Assembly: GCA_049323895.1 (NCBI GenBank)
Contig: JBMOKT010000008.1
Coordinates: forward strand, 248,001-312,000
Length of the DNA: 64,000 nucleotides
Reading direction: 5' to 3'
Source: JBMOKT01 sp049323895
Lineage (GTDB): Bacteria > Bacillota > Peptococcia > Peptococcales > BICA1-8
The notes beneath the pieces are model-generated. The model saw nothing but the letters and a program-made list of their open reading frames with translations, did not search any database and was not told where the DNA came from. A program made the translations under genes and the position numbers. Shown piece by piece: positions 16,646-26,369 of this stretch (positions within the stretch are counted from its first letter, which is position 1; every line of letters starts with the position of its first letter).

Positions 16646-16766
16646 ACATCTAGGATAAAACATATACCAGAGAAAATCAAGGTATTTTTATATATTAGGA
16701 ATAATTTACCTACAAAAGTAAAAAATACAGTATACCCTAAATTTAAATATGAAAGGATGACCTCGG

Positions 16767-17582
16767 GTGGAATCAATATTCAATGCCTATGTAGTTGCCA
16801 AAGAAATTAACCTCAACAGTCTTGCCGGGCATTTTGGGGTAAATAAAAAATTCCGCTGGGAGGATCCTTTAATCTTAAAGGGTACAAATTTGACAGGTAT
16901 CATCAATGATTGGGAAAACAAACTTATCTATGTTTTTTATTTTGGCAGTATTGTCTTTATTAACTTTTCCCACCACGAAGCAATGGATGTTTTGAATTAT
17001 TTAAATAAGACCGTGAAAAATATCAATTCAATCCATCCCCACAGCTTTCAGGATGATTTTAAACTGGTAATAGATCCAAGGGGAGATTCCAGTATCAATT
17101 ATGAAGATATGGTCGCCAATGAATTCCAGGACTATTATCTTGAAATCATCTCCACTATTTTGGCTAAATCTGTTGCCTTAGAGAAAATTGAGAGTGAAAT
17201 GGATAAGCTTTTTGATGATGTTGAATACATAGTAGATTTATTAGACAGGGGAAGATTTAATGTATCTGATCAGCGGCTTGCTAAAACTGCCTCAAAAATT
17301 TTACGCTATAAGTTTAACAGCATTTCCTACATATTACTTTTAGATAAACCTGATATTACCTGGGTTAATGAGCAGGCAGGCACCCTTTATACTGAACTGA
17401 GCACACTGTTTGAATTGGATGAACGCTTTACAGTAGTCCAGCAAAAATCCGAAACCCTGATGGATGTCACCCAGTCCTTTACCAGCTTGACCCACGCCAC
17501 CCGGGGGACCAGGTTGGAGTGGATGATAATTATTCTGATTGCTTTTGATATAGTGCTCTCCCTGCTCGAAAAAATATTTTAA
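16767..17582 (+). CDS. RMD1/DUF155-family protein with C-terminal membrane anchor
   Basis: 271 residues, GTG start. N-terminal alpha/beta part (about 1-125) contains LIYVFYFGSIVFINF, the hallmark of the RMD1/YagE (DUF155) family; helical middle; a single C-terminal hydrophobic segment (about 250-270, WMIIILIAFDIVLSLL). Eukaryotic members tether mitochondrial ribosomes; bacterial function is unknown. Monocistronic, divergent from the MarR gene. Confidence 0.75.
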   Translation: MESIFNAYVVAKEINLNSLAGHFGVNKKFRWEDPLILKGTNLTGIINDWENKLIYVFYFGSIVFINFSHHEAMDVLNYLNKTVKNINSIHPHSFQDDFKLVIDPRGDSSINYEDMVANEFQDYYLEIISTILAKSVALEKIESEMDKLFDDVEYIVDLLDRGRFNVSDQRLAKTASKILRYKFNSISYILLLDKPDITWVNEQAGTLYTELSTLFELDERFTVVQQKSETLMDVTQSFTSLTHATRGTRLEWMIIILIAFDIVLSLLEKIF

Positions 17583-17623
17583 CCCGCCAGGCTGCGGTAA
17601 GTGCCAGTGATAGTTGCTCTTCT

Positions 17624-18886
17624 CTATTTACCAACCTCTCTGATAAGGTTGTTTTTATCATCAAATCTAATTTCTTGGGCCTGTTCAACTATTTCCAGGT
17701 TTTGATTCTCCCGTATCTCATCTAACAGACTTTCCGAACAATACATTTCATCTAAAAATAAAGTATTTTTAATAATTGCTATTTTTGCCTTGGTAATATC
17801 CTTAAGGTGTAAGGTCTTAAGGCTAGTTTCCATAATCTCTTTATGGGAATTTAAAATAACAGGAATCATACCCCTCTGCACAAAACCTGTAGTAAGGCAG
17901 TTTAAATAGGTTGTATGGTAATCAATTTTATCAAAAAGCCTTTTTGTAATAAAATCAGCCAAACCTATGCCGTTGGCATTGCCATAGGAGGCATCAGTTA
18001 AATCCAAAACTGCAATCCGTTTATATACTGGTTTTTCGGGCTCGGGTACTCCCTGGATACGCCATCTTCCAATAACATTTGTATCCATACCTGTACCGCT
18101 GTAATTTTTACCCATTGCTTCTATCACTAATAAATCCAGGTTATCAAAAGGGATTTTAGGCATTAATTCTTTAGCATATTGCAGCAGGTCAATTTCAGCA
18201 TCCTCAAATTCTCCGGGCAGAAGACCTTTTAGCAATGCTGTTTCTTCATAACCGTTTTCTACTATGGCTATACCGGCTAGGACTTTGGTTTCCTGCCTTA
18301 CTACCCGCGACAACTCTAAAATAATTTCGCCTATTACATCAGGACCTTGTGAATGTATTGCCTCAGCACCTGGTGCTCGGCCTAAACCAATGCCCAGCAT
18401 TTTTAGAAGCCCAGACTCCCTTGGAGCCCGAAAGGCAGTATGGGGCTTAATACGGTTAATAACAATAATCCCATCTGCCTGAGCGGCCTCTTTGGCACAA
18501 TATACAGGTATCTGGTGGGTAGGAGTTGAACCTAGTAATACTACCTCCGCTGAAGCAAGGACAGGGCAGCCCATTGATTCCTGGGTTACTCCCAGATGGG
18601 CCAGGATTTCTCTCTGCCCCTCTCCCGTTCCGCCCCCATGGCTGCCCATAGCTGAAACAATAACGGGATTGCCACCTTTTTCCTTGATAAATTCCACTAC
18701 AGCGACATAAATTTTGTCTATGCCGTTAATACCCCGGCTTCCTCCTGTAATGGCAATAGTCTTATTTTGCAACTTATCCGCCAGGCTTAATTTCTCTAAT
18801 TCTTCTTTTACTGCCTGCAATACTTTCTCCAGTCGGGGTCTGGGCAAATGCTGTTTTATCTTCAGCATTTTTGGCAAACCATGCAA
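17624..18886 (-). CDS. LarA-family (DUF2088) nickel-pincer racemase/epimerase homologue
   Basis: 420 residues. LarA enzymes racemise 2-hydroxy acids with a nickel-pincer nucleotide bound to Lys. Candidate active-site residues are kept: His83 (SHGGGTGEG), His149 (KPHTAF), Lys162 (LLKMLGIGLG) and His178 (AIHSQG); the Lys-to-His spacing of 16 equals that in lactate racemase. TTG at 18886 follows GAGGTGATT and lies next to the TRAP permease stop. Being last in a TRAP operon, it probably interconverts the imported hydroxy acid. LarB/C/E cofactor genes are not in the window. Substrate is unknown; malate, lactate or sugar acids are options in this family. Confidence 0.75.
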   Translation of the reverse strand: MHGLPKMLKIKQHLPRPRLEKVLQAVKEELEKLSLADKLQNKTIAITGGSRGINGIDKIYVAVVEFIKEKGGNPVIVSAMGSHGGGTGEGQREILAHLGVTQESMGCPVLASAEVVLLGSTPTHQIPVYCAKEAAQADGIIVINRIKPHTAFRAPRESGLLKMLGIGLGRAPGAEAIHSQGPDVIGEIILELSRVVRQETKVLAGIAIVENGYEETALLKGLLPGEFEDAEIDLLQYAKELMPKIPFDNLDLLVIEAMGKNYSGTGMDTNVIGRWRIQGVPEPEKPVYKRIAVLDLTDASYGNANGIGLADFITKRLFDKIDYHTTYLNCLTTGFVQRGMIPVILNSHKEIMETSLKTLHLKDITKAKIAIIKNTLFLDEMYCSESLLDEIRENQNLEIVEQAQEIRFDDKNNLIREVGK

Positions 18887-20812
18887 TTAAATCACCTCGG
18901 TCAAGTTTTTAGCTTTTTTCCTAGCTGATATATTGTGGAAAATAAAGGCTGCACCCACAATGATTAGTCCCGGAAGGTCGGTATATAAACCGGGCTTAAT
19001 TAAAAGCAGTGCCCCAGCAAAAAAAACAAAACGTTCAAAGTAGCTCAATTTTTTTGCATAGTAGTTCTCCGCAGCGATAGCTAGGCTGAATACCCCTATT
19101 ATACCAGTTATAAAGGCTAATCCAGCCTTAAAAAGGGTAAAATTTTGCATCAGCAATATGGGACTGTAAACAAAAATAAAGGGAATCAAGAACCCGGCCA
19201 GGGTCAATTTTAACCCTTGCCAACCGGTCTTCATGGGGTCATCACCTGCTATAGCAGCAGCAGTATATGAAGCTAAAGCCACCGGCGGAGTAACATTGGA
19301 CAAGGCGCCGAACCAGAAAACAAAGAAATGGGCTGCCAAGGGAAGGACACCTGCTTTTACCAAGGCCGGTGCAGCGGTTACTGCCACAACTATATATAAT
19401 GCCGTTGATGGAAGTCCCATGCTGAGGAAAATGCAGGCAAACATTACTAAAACTAAGGCAAAGAAAATAGTTCCGCCGGAAATTTTAATAATATTGTGGG
19501 CGATAACAGAACCTACTCCCGTCATGCCGGCAACCCCGACAATAAAACCGCAGGCAGCGCATGCCATGCCTACAATGAGGGCACCCCGAGCCCCATCTTC
19601 CATAGCCTTCAGGGCTTCCTTGACCCCAATCCGATTGGCACCTTTAGCCACCCAGCTGGCAATAATTGTAGAGATAATACCTGCGAAACCGGCAAATAGA
19701 GGTGTTTTCCCGGCAATCAGTGTGTAAATAATAACTAAAATGGGTAATACCAATACACCTTGTTTACGGAGAACATCCTTTAATGTAGGCAGCTGGTCGG
19801 CAGGCAAACCCTTTAATCCCAGCTTCTTTGCTTCGATGTCTACCATGATAATTATGCCAGCATAATAGAGAAGTGACGGCAGTATAGCCGCTGCCATTAT
19901 TGTTAAATAAGGAACACCTAAAAATGAGGACATGATAAAGGCCGCTGCACCCATAATAGGAGGCATAATCATACCACCCGTAGAAGCTGCAGCTTCTACC
20001 GCTCCAGCAAAATAAGGCTTGTAACCAATTCTTTTCATAAGGGGAATGGTAAAGGTTCCCGTAGTAGCCACATTAGCAACAGCACTTCCACTTAAAGTCC
20101 CCATCATTGCTGAAGAAAGAACAGCTACCTGGGCGGGACCCCCTCTTTTTTTCCCGGCAATAGCTAAGGCCAAGTCATTAAAGAAATTGGCAGCGCCGCT
20201 GACATTCAGAAATGCACCAAACAAAATAAAGATAAAAATATAAGTGGCAGATACAGTTAAGGTTATACCAAAAATCCCCTCATAAGTTAAATACATTCTG
20301 TATAAAATCCTCTCCCAGCTTAATCCGGCATGACCGAAAAGACCGGGGAAATATGGACCATACTTTGCATAAAGGAGAAATATTATTGATAGTATGGGAA
20401 TAAGGGGTCCAATTGCCCTGCGGGCAGCTACTAGTACCATTACAATTGCTAAAATAGCAAAGAAGAAATCCCTGCCGTTGGCAATAGAGTTACGAACAAG
20501 GTGGAGGTCATTATAAAAGAAGACTATATATAGCCCCACCACAGCCCCTAGGGAAGCTAAAAAAATATCCCACCAGGTAAAACGGTCTGTTGGTGATTTT
20601 TTGCTGGCAGGAAATAATAGGAAAGTTAATACCAAGAGAAAACCCAAATGAACTGCATTTTTGAATACTCCTGGTATCACACCGAAGCTGTTGTACCAGA
20701 TTTCAAAGAGAGAAAAAGCAATTAGCAGTACCGTTACAACCTTCCCCTGAACACCTGTTAAGTTTCTAGCAATTAGGACACTTTCTTTATCTTTTATCTT
20801 AGGTGTTGACAT
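18887..20812 (-). CDS. TRAP transporter fused permease (DctQM type)
   Basis: 641 residues, about 15 or more hydrophobic segments: four N-terminal helices (DctQ-like, about 20-150) fused to a DctM-like transporter domain with the signature GAFLNVSGAANFFNDLALAIAG and MGLPSTALYIVVAV. This fused form partners TAXI-type binding proteins. It should drive Na+-coupled uptake of an organic acid. It lies 70 bp downstream of the TAXI gene and abuts the LarA-like gene. Confidence 0.92.
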   Translation of the reverse strand: MSTPKIKDKESVLIARNLTGVQGKVVTVLLIAFSLFEIWYNSFGVIPGVFKNAVHLGFLLVLTFLLFPASKKSPTDRFTWWDIFLASLGAVVGLYIVFFYNDLHLVRNSIANGRDFFFAILAIVMVLVAARRAIGPLIPILSIIFLLYAKYGPYFPGLFGHAGLSWERILYRMYLTYEGIFGITLTVSATYIFIFILFGAFLNVSGAANFFNDLALAIAGKKRGGPAQVAVLSSAMMGTLSGSAVANVATTGTFTIPLMKRIGYKPYFAGAVEAAASTGGMIMPPIMGAAAFIMSSFLGVPYLTIMAAAILPSLLYYAGIIIMVDIEAKKLGLKGLPADQLPTLKDVLRKQGVLVLPILVIIYTLIAGKTPLFAGFAGIISTIIASWVAKGANRIGVKEALKAMEDGARGALIVGMACAACGFIVGVAGMTGVGSVIAHNIIKISGGTIFFALVLVMFACIFLSMGLPSTALYIVVAVTAAPALVKAGVLPLAAHFFVFWFGALSNVTPPVALASYTAAAIAGDDPMKTGWQGLKLTLAGFLIPFIFVYSPILLMQNFTLFKAGLAFITGIIGVFSLAIAAENYYAKKLSYFERFVFFAGALLLIKPGLYTDLPGLIIVGAAFIFHNISARKKAKNLTEVI

Positions 20813-20882
20813 ACATAATTATCCTCCTTCAAGGTTTGAGATAAAGAGGTAGTCCCAGAGGACTACCCCGTAAAATTACTGC

Positions 20883-21932
20883 TTATTTTGCTTCTGGTGG
20901 AATTAGTCTGTCAGGAATATTCATACCCTTTTCTTTAAAGTATTTGTAGGCACCTGCATGGAGGGGAGCAGGAAGACCATCCAGTGCAGTCTCTAAGGTA
21001 ATATTCTTTGCTGACTGGTGAACAGCATGCATTTCTTGCAGGTTTTCAAAGAGTGTCTTTGTTAACAAGTAAACAGTCTCTTCATCAGTGGGTGCACTTA
21101 CCGCCAGCCAGTTGGGCTGGGCAATGGTATTAATAGGCTTGTCTTGACCCGGATATACGTTTGGCTGAATTGTATAGGCATACCAGGTATCAAAGACACT
21201 GTTAATTCCTTTTAGGTCTTCCTCAGTGAAATCTAATACTCGCACTTTAGTGGGGCTGGCATAGAGGTCGGTAACAGCCGATGCAGGTGGTCCTGCAGGC
21301 ATTGAGGCACCGTCTATGTTGCCGTTTTTCATAGCGTCGGCAGATTCACTATATCCTAGATACTCAGGCTTAATATCATTAGCAGTTAAGCCTAAACCTT
21401 TCATAATTATCAATGTGGATTCCTCAGTACCGCTGCCGGAAGGTCCTACGGAGATTCCTAAACCTTTTATATCCTTGACATTTCCGGTTTTGACCTTATC
21501 CTCCACCAGGGTAAAATGCTCTACATTAGGCCACAACATACTAATAGAACGAAGCTCTTTGTATGCATTGCCTTCAAATTTTCCTTTACCGGACCAAGCC
21601 ATAGCACCAATAAGACCTTGCATGATGGCCAGTTGTGCTTCACCTTTTCTAAGGATATCAATATTTTCCACAGAGCCTGCAGATGATTGTCCAGTAACAT
21701 TAATATTTTGTTCTTTTAGTTTGTCGGTCCAAAGGGTAGCCATTCCCATCCCTATAGGATAATAAGTACCACCTGTAGAAGCTGTAGTAATGGTTAAAAA
21801 TTGTCTTTTAGGAGGAGCAGGTTTCTCTCCCTCAGTTTTTTTCCCTCCTCCGCCGCCCCCGCAGCCGGCAACAGTAATAACGAAAGATAAAATAATTAAT
21901 AAAGAAATAACCTTAATCCACTTTTTTTTCAC
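20883..21932 (-). CDS. TAXI-family TRAP solute-binding lipoprotein
   Basis: 349 residues. Lipoprotein signal peptide with lipobox VAGC (Cys24), then a Gly-rich linker. The family motif is present as TITTASTGGTYYPIGMGMATLW. Two-lobed periplasmic-binding fold. It delivers substrate to the fused permease downstream. TAXI proteins are known for glutamate/2-oxoglutarate and other dicarboxylates, but many are unassigned. Confidence 0.92.
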   Translation of the reverse strand: MKKKWIKVISLLIILSFVITVAGCGGGGGGKKTEGEKPAPPKRQFLTITTASTGGTYYPIGMGMATLWTDKLKEQNINVTGQSSAGSVENIDILRKGEAQLAIMQGLIGAMAWSGKGKFEGNAYKELRSISMLWPNVEHFTLVEDKVKTGNVKDIKGLGISVGPSGSGTEESTLIIMKGLGLTANDIKPEYLGYSESADAMKNGNIDGASMPAGPPASAVTDLYASPTKVRVLDFTEEDLKGINSVFDTWYAYTIQPNVYPGQDKPINTIAQPNWLAVSAPTDEETVYLLTKTLFENLQEMHAVHQSAKNITLETALDGLPAPLHAGAYKYFKEKGMNIPDRLIPPEAK

Positions 21933-21976
21933 ATGATTTCCCCCTCGTAATTAATTCATTAAACATAAAAGAAAAA

Positions 21977-22726
21977 CTACTGGATACTCACCTCCCTCCC
22001 CACTGTTTTATTATTAAGCTTATTCTCAAGTTGTCGGCAGGTAATGGTAATGTCCTCTAAATGCTCCAGCATGGCACTTTTAGCCTTTTTCGGATTTCTC
22101 TCTGCAATGGCTTGAAATATTTTTTTATGCTGGTCTAAAATATCCTGGGGTCTGCCGGGGATACACCTGGAATATTGCCTGGTATGCTTTTGACAGTGTT
22201 TGATTAACTCGCTCAAGCTTTCCATAACCTGATAAAGAATTGAATTATGGCTGGCTTTAGCAATTATAAGATGATAACTTAAATCGGTCTCTTCCCCTAA
22301 TTTACCTTGTCTCATTTCCTCCTGCATCTTAGTAAGTACTTTCTCTATTTCCCCTAAATCCTCTTCATTGGCATTTTCAGCAGCCAAAGCAGCTATATTG
22401 ACTTCAATGGCTTTTCTGGCATCCAGCATTTCATAAACAACACCGGATTTTATTAAAATATTCACAGCCAGCGGATGGATATGGGTATGCAGGTCTATAT
22501 CCCTGATAAAGCTTCCTTCTCCATGGCGCATTTCAATAATTTCCGCCATTTCCAGAGCACTTAAAGCTTCGCGGATGGAAGGACGGCTTACACCAAACAT
22601 TTCTTCCAATTTTTTTTCCGTAGGAAGTCTATCACCAGGCATCAATTCGCCATTACTGATTAGAGTTATTATTTGCTCTGCTATTTCTTGCGGTATCTTA
22701 CGTTTAGAAATTTTTTGCACTTCCAC
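21977..22726 (-). CDS. GntR-family regulator, FadR subfamily
   Basis: 249 residues from the GTG at 22726, chosen because GGGGAGTGG sits 6 nt upstream. N-terminal winged helix (GDRLPTEKKLEEMFGVSRPS, recognition helix SRPSIREALSALE) and C-terminal FCD all-alpha ligand domain with conserved His in DLSYHLIIAKASHN. First gene of regulator-TAXI-TRAP-LarA, so it probably senses the transported acid. Confidence 0.88.
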   Translation of the reverse strand: MEVQKISKRKIPQEIAEQIITLISNGELMPGDRLPTEKKLEEMFGVSRPSIREALSALEMAEIIEMRHGEGSFIRDIDLHTHIHPLAVNILIKSGVVYEMLDARKAIEVNIAALAAENANEEDLGEIEKVLTKMQEEMRQGKLGEETDLSYHLIIAKASHNSILYQVMESLSELIKHCQKHTRQYSRCIPGRPQDILDQHKKIFQAIAERNPKKAKSAMLEHLEDITITCRQLENKLNNKTVGREVSIQ

Positions 22727-22742
22727 TATAACCACTCCCCTA

Positions 22743-22772
22743 GTTGTAAGACAACATGACAATCTATTTGTC
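22743..22772. promoter_or_regulatory. Two small palindromes before the GntR gene
   Basis: GTTGT-AAG-ACAAC (22743-22755) and GACAA-TCTAT-TTGTC (22758-22772). The first has the TNGTNNNACNA form bound by FadR-type regulators. They lie just upstream of the gntR ribosome site. Confidence 0.5.
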
Positions 22773-22865
22773 TGTTTATATTCTCCAGCACATTCGCAAT
22801 TCCTTCCAGGTTGTTTTTAAAAATTGTTAACTTTCTTATAATTTAAAATAATGCTTTTGGTAAAA

Positions 22866-23309
22866 TTAATTTATCATCCTACTTACTATCCGCTCATAAA
22901 CCTGCTCAAATAATAATCCCGCGGCAAACCAGACTGGTGCATAATCCAATCTTATATACCCCCGAACGGAAAATGGAGTATCGCCGCTATAATCCCAAGG
23001 ACAAGCACCTATTAATGAATGTAATAAAAATCCTGTTAAAAACTCCATAGCAAAAATCAGAGACATATAAATAAGCCCTCGAATCCACCACTTGTTATCC
23101 TTTATTTCCAGGTAAATATCCTCTAAAAATACAGCCAAGCCATAAATAGGAAACATCCAAAGATAGGTATGGCTATCAAGGGTCCATTCTCCTTTTAAAA
23201 GAGACCCCAATCCTGTCCAAATTATTTCAACTATCCAACCTAGTAATCCATAGAAAACAAATTTTTTCAGCATAAATATATTTTGTGTAAAATTTAGGGG
23301 AGAATACAT
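22866..23309 (-). CDS. Small membrane protein, putative ABC-transporter type IV (CmpB-like) family
   Basis: Up to 147 residues, four hydrophobic segments (about 12-30, 47-62, 77-98, 122-138). WTFLG/MEFLTG and WDYSG sequence style match the PF06541 group of uncharacterised membrane proteins (for example FYGLLGWIVEIIWTG, MEFLTGFLLH, CPWDYS). The start may be the internal ATG at 23273; neither start has a clear ribosome site. Function unknown. Confidence 0.65.
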   Translation of the reverse strand: MYSPLNFTQNIFMLKKFVFYGLLGWIVEIIWTGLGSLLKGEWTLDSHTYLWMFPIYGLAVFLEDIYLEIKDNKWWIRGLIYMSLIFAMEFLTGFLLHSLIGACPWDYSGDTPFSVRGYIRLDYAPVWFAAGLLFEQVYERIVSRMIN

Positions 23310-23379
23310 TTTTTGTTTGCCGGAATTTAAATATTTTGTTAATATATCTATATATCACGATATATGGGAGGTTTAGTAA

Positions 23380-23733
23380 TTGAATCAAATTCTTAACATA
23401 CTAATTGGTGTTTTAGTGGTCTATCAGCTTTATAATTTTTATTTGGTATTTAAGGCCCCTGCCATTATACCTTCCGAGGCTAAAAAAATGAAAAAAGATG
23501 TATTTTTTTTAGATGTGCGTACTGTAAACGAGTACAGCAGAGGCCATATTCCAGGTTCCAAAAATATTCCCTTGCACCAACTTGGAAAAAGACTTGCAGA
23601 AATACCCAGGGATAAAACAATTATTGTTGTCTGCCAAAGTGGAACCCGCAGTGCTAAAGGTACAGTAAAGCTATTAAAGCAGGGATTCAAAAATGTTTTC
23701 AGCCTAAAAGGCGGCATGGTGGCCTGGAAATAG
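23380..23733 (+). CDS. Membrane-anchored rhodanese-like sulfurtransferase
   Basis: 117 residues, TTG start after GGGAGGT. One N-terminal helix (3-26) then a single rhodanese domain: FLDVRTVNEY (Asp45), GHIPGSKNIP, and active loop CQSGTRS with catalytic Cys85. It probably carries persulfide sulfur at the inner membrane face. Physiological acceptor unknown. Confidence 0.88.
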   Translation: MNQILNILIGVLVVYQLYNFYLVFKAPAIIPSEAKKMKKDVFFLDVRTVNEYSRGHIPGSKNIPLHQLGKRLAEIPRDKTIIVVCQSGTRSAKGTVKLLKQGFKNVFSLKGGMVAWK

Positions 23734-23799
23734 ACGAAAAAAATGCATACCTTACCCTTATTTTTCTAATACTAATATTAAAATAGGGGGTGAGTTATT

Positions 23800-24192
23800 G
23801 TGCGGTGGCGTGAAACCGAGATTCGTGATATTATGTTAAACCCGTCCAGCATCGGTATCAAAGTAACACCAGAGGATGTTTTCCTATTAAATGTCCGGGG
23901 CTATTACCTGCTGCTTGCAACCAAGTTTTCTAAAGAAGAGTTGACAACAGAAAAATTCCAAGAACTTTACCTTAAATTTTTAGGTTTAGCACAGGAAAAC
24001 GGTTTTTCCGTGGAAAGACACGATGTTAATTTTTCCGAAAGCTGGCTGCATAACCAAATAGAAAGGGTTAATGAAAAAAGGAAATTTGCCAGTGCCATAA
24101 TGAATATGCTGGATACAAATAAAACATCCAATGATGTAGTATTTAGTGCTCTGGAATCAGGTGATTTGTACGAAGTGAATCCGATACAATGA
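23800..24192 (+). CDS. Hypothetical protein, 130 residues
   Basis: GTG start preceded by AGGGGGTGAG. Soluble, mixed alpha/beta, rich in charged residues, no signal peptide or recognisable motif. It may share a transcript with the rhodanese gene 66 bp upstream. Codon use looks like neighbouring genes, so it is probably real. Followed by an array of AGTGGCT heptamers and a terminator. Confidence 0.6.
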   Translation: MRWRETEIRDIMLNPSSIGIKVTPEDVFLLNVRGYYLLLATKFSKEELTTEKFQELYLKFLGLAQENGFSVERHDVNFSESWLHNQIERVNEKRKFASAIMNMLDTNKTSNDVVFSALESGDLYEVNPIQ

Positions 24193-24200
24193 ATGCGAAA

Positions 24201-24261
<61 letters not shown>

Positions 24262-24301
24262 AATTGTAACAGAAAAGCAAAGCAGTCAATGCCAGAATTA
24301 A

Positions 24302-24327
24302 AAAAACGGGCTTTACGCCCGTTTTTA
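24302..24327 (+). terminator. Intrinsic terminator
   Basis: AAAAACGGGC-TTTAC-GCCCGTTTTT then ATTTTTC. It ends the rhodanese/hypothetical transcript. Confidence 0.8.
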
Positions 24328-24329
24328 TT

Positions 24330-24445
24330 TTTCATCACTATTAATCTTACCTTTACCTTATTTACAATGTCACGATGTCACATCCCGGTAAATTGCCATT
24401 CATCATACCACGTCTTTTACTTTCACACTATCACACTTTCAAACT
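24330..24445. repeat. Composite intergenic repeat, copy B (inverted)
   Basis: Contains CACGATGTCACATCCCGG, AATTGCCATTCATC, CACACTATCACACTTTC and CAAACTAT, the reverse complement of strings at 57.8-57.9 kb. Together with the heptamers at 24201 it fills the space up to the FAD oxidoreductase stop. Confidence 0.6.
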
Positions 24446-26315
24446 ATTTAACTGTCTGTGCATACTGCAAAATAATATTCAGCCAATAATATGCTTCTTT
24501 TACCTTCAATGTCCGATTGTTGTTTAGCTTGCCTGCTAACAGGTCATCCGTCAATCCAGCGCCTTTAATCGAAGACCAGGCATCCTGTTCAATATCTTTG
24601 CCAAAGGACTCTAAGATAATTTCAGCAGCTAAATCTCTTGTAAGGGGCTCATTTTTTTCCAAGTAGGTGTATTTATTTAAATCCATCATTTCCTGGGCTA
24701 AGGTCTGGTAAAGTTCAGGGTTTGACCTCTGGATTATATTTTGAATGCCGAAAACAAACATATGCTTAGTTGCAGCGGTATCTGCCCCAATATTATTTTT
24801 ATAACCACCTACAATCAGTCCATAGTTCATTAATCCTCTGAGAGACTCATAGTACCATTCCCCTTGATAAGGGTAGCTTAAGTTAAAGTGTTCTATATAA
24901 GCCCCCTGGCTGGATAAGACCGATCTTAGTTTTTTGATAATTGGTTCATCTTTGGTCATTGCCCGGAAAGTAATTCCTTCCCCTAGTGATATTGCTGCAG
25001 CAACACCTGCAGCTTGACCCGTCGCCATTCCGGTAGCAACAATTCTTACACTGCCTGCTGCCAGTGATGAATAGCCCGCAGAACGTCCAGTGACTAATAA
25101 ATTATCAATTTCCAGAGGTACCAAGGAACGAAATGGAATTGCATATTGGATAGGGTCACAGGTAACATAGCCTAAGTCATATATAGTCTGGGCTTGAACA
25201 TCAACAGGATATCCGCCAATGGCAATGCTGTCCCAATGGTCTCGATTTTCCCAGATGTCTGAGACTGGCAGTTGGTACTCGGTCAAGACATGTCTGGTCT
25301 CCCTAACGTATAGCTCGGGAGGATAAGAGGAAATTTCCGCTCTTTCAAAGCCCTGAAAATTCTTGCGTAAATATTCTAAAATATGAGCAGTTTCCCGCTT
25401 GCCTTTTTCGATAGCTTCCTGCTTTGATTTCTGGTCAAGACCGTCTACACCGAAAATCTGCAGAGCATTGATATAAACCTCATCATTACCTATACGGGAC
25501 ATATTAAGACCCCTGAGGCGGGTGTTTTCCTCAACAGGCTTATACATGTTTATTAATTGACCAAAGCCCCAGGCAATCTCGTTATTTGCATTGGAATAAC
25601 CAAATTTCTTAGATTTTACAGTCTCTCTAACACCGTTCCAGTCTACCCCTTTATAGTGCAGCATTAAAGTGACAGCCATCTTTTTATCCGGAAGCCCTAT
25701 GTCTTCACTGCCAATAAAATATGGTGCCCCGGCCAGTACACTGAAATCGGCATCCTGGGTAGCATCAATAAAACGCTTGCCAATTATTTTTATCTGTTCT
25801 CCTTCTTTATTAACTAACATTTCCGATAGGCTGTTGCCGGTTTCATTCTTTGTTATATCAACCACATCGGTATTTAAATATAAAGTAAGATTCTTTTCCG
25901 CCTTTACCAGTTGGGCAAAGGCAGATTTTGCCTCAGCAATATCAAAAGTGGAATAGCCGCTGAGGGACTTATGCCATTCCTTAAAAACCCCTTGTGATGT
26001 TAATTTTCCATTAGCGCCTAATGGAAAATCAATAAAATTCATCATGCCAAAGGTAAATAAGCCGCCTAATGCATCCCGTTGTTCTATTAAAAGAGTTTTG
26101 CTCCCGTTTCTTGCCGCTGCTACCGCCGCTGCTACTCCCTCAGGCTCACCTCCTACAACTATAACCTCATAGGATTCAACCCGGGGAGGGATTTGTTCCT
26201 TATCTCCATCTAATTTAGGTGTTTCACTGTGAGTCTGCCCTGTTTCCGTAGAATAAAAAGCAACAAGCAGTAAAAGGAAGCAAATAAGGATTATAGACTT
26301 ACGGAATATTTTCAA
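24444..26315 (-). CDS. Exported FAD-dependent oxidoreductase
   Basis: 623 residues. N-terminal signal/anchor (about 5-22). FAD-binding Rossmann motif VIVVGGEPEGVAAAVAAARNG at about 50-70 (PF12831 FAD_oxidored family), second signature LVTGRSAGYSSLAAGSVR with ATGMATGQAAGVAAA near 420-460. C-terminal 160 residues are helical and lack a known domain. Substrate unknown; members of this family include periplasmic reductases and glycan-related dehydrogenases. 54 bp downstream of the YerB-like gene, so probably co-transcribed. Confidence 0.75.
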   Translation of the reverse strand: MKIFRKSIILICFLLLLVAFYSTETGQTHSETPKLDGDKEQIPPRVESYEVIVVGGEPEGVAAAVAAARNGSKTLLIEQRDALGGLFTFGMMNFIDFPLGANGKLTSQGVFKEWHKSLSGYSTFDIAEAKSAFAQLVKAEKNLTLYLNTDVVDITKNETGNSLSEMLVNKEGEQIKIIGKRFIDATQDADFSVLAGAPYFIGSEDIGLPDKKMAVTLMLHYKGVDWNGVRETVKSKKFGYSNANNEIAWGFGQLINMYKPVEENTRLRGLNMSRIGNDEVYINALQIFGVDGLDQKSKQEAIEKGKRETAHILEYLRKNFQGFERAEISSYPPELYVRETRHVLTEYQLPVSDIWENRDHWDSIAIGGYPVDVQAQTIYDLGYVTCDPIQYAIPFRSLVPLEIDNLLVTGRSAGYSSLAAGSVRIVATGMATGQAAGVAAAISLGEGITFRAMTKDEPIIKKLRSVLSSQGAYIEHFNLSYPYQGEWYYESLRGLMNYGLIVGGYKNNIGADTAATKHMFVFGIQNIIQRSNPELYQTLAQEMMDLNKYTYLEKNEPLTRDLAAEIILESFGKDIEQDAWSSIKGAGLTDDLLAGKLNNNRTLKVKEAYYWLNIILQYAQTVK

Positions 26316-26369
26316 TTAATAAACCCCTTTCCCAGGCAAATATATTTTTAATACTTTCAAAAGTCAAAC

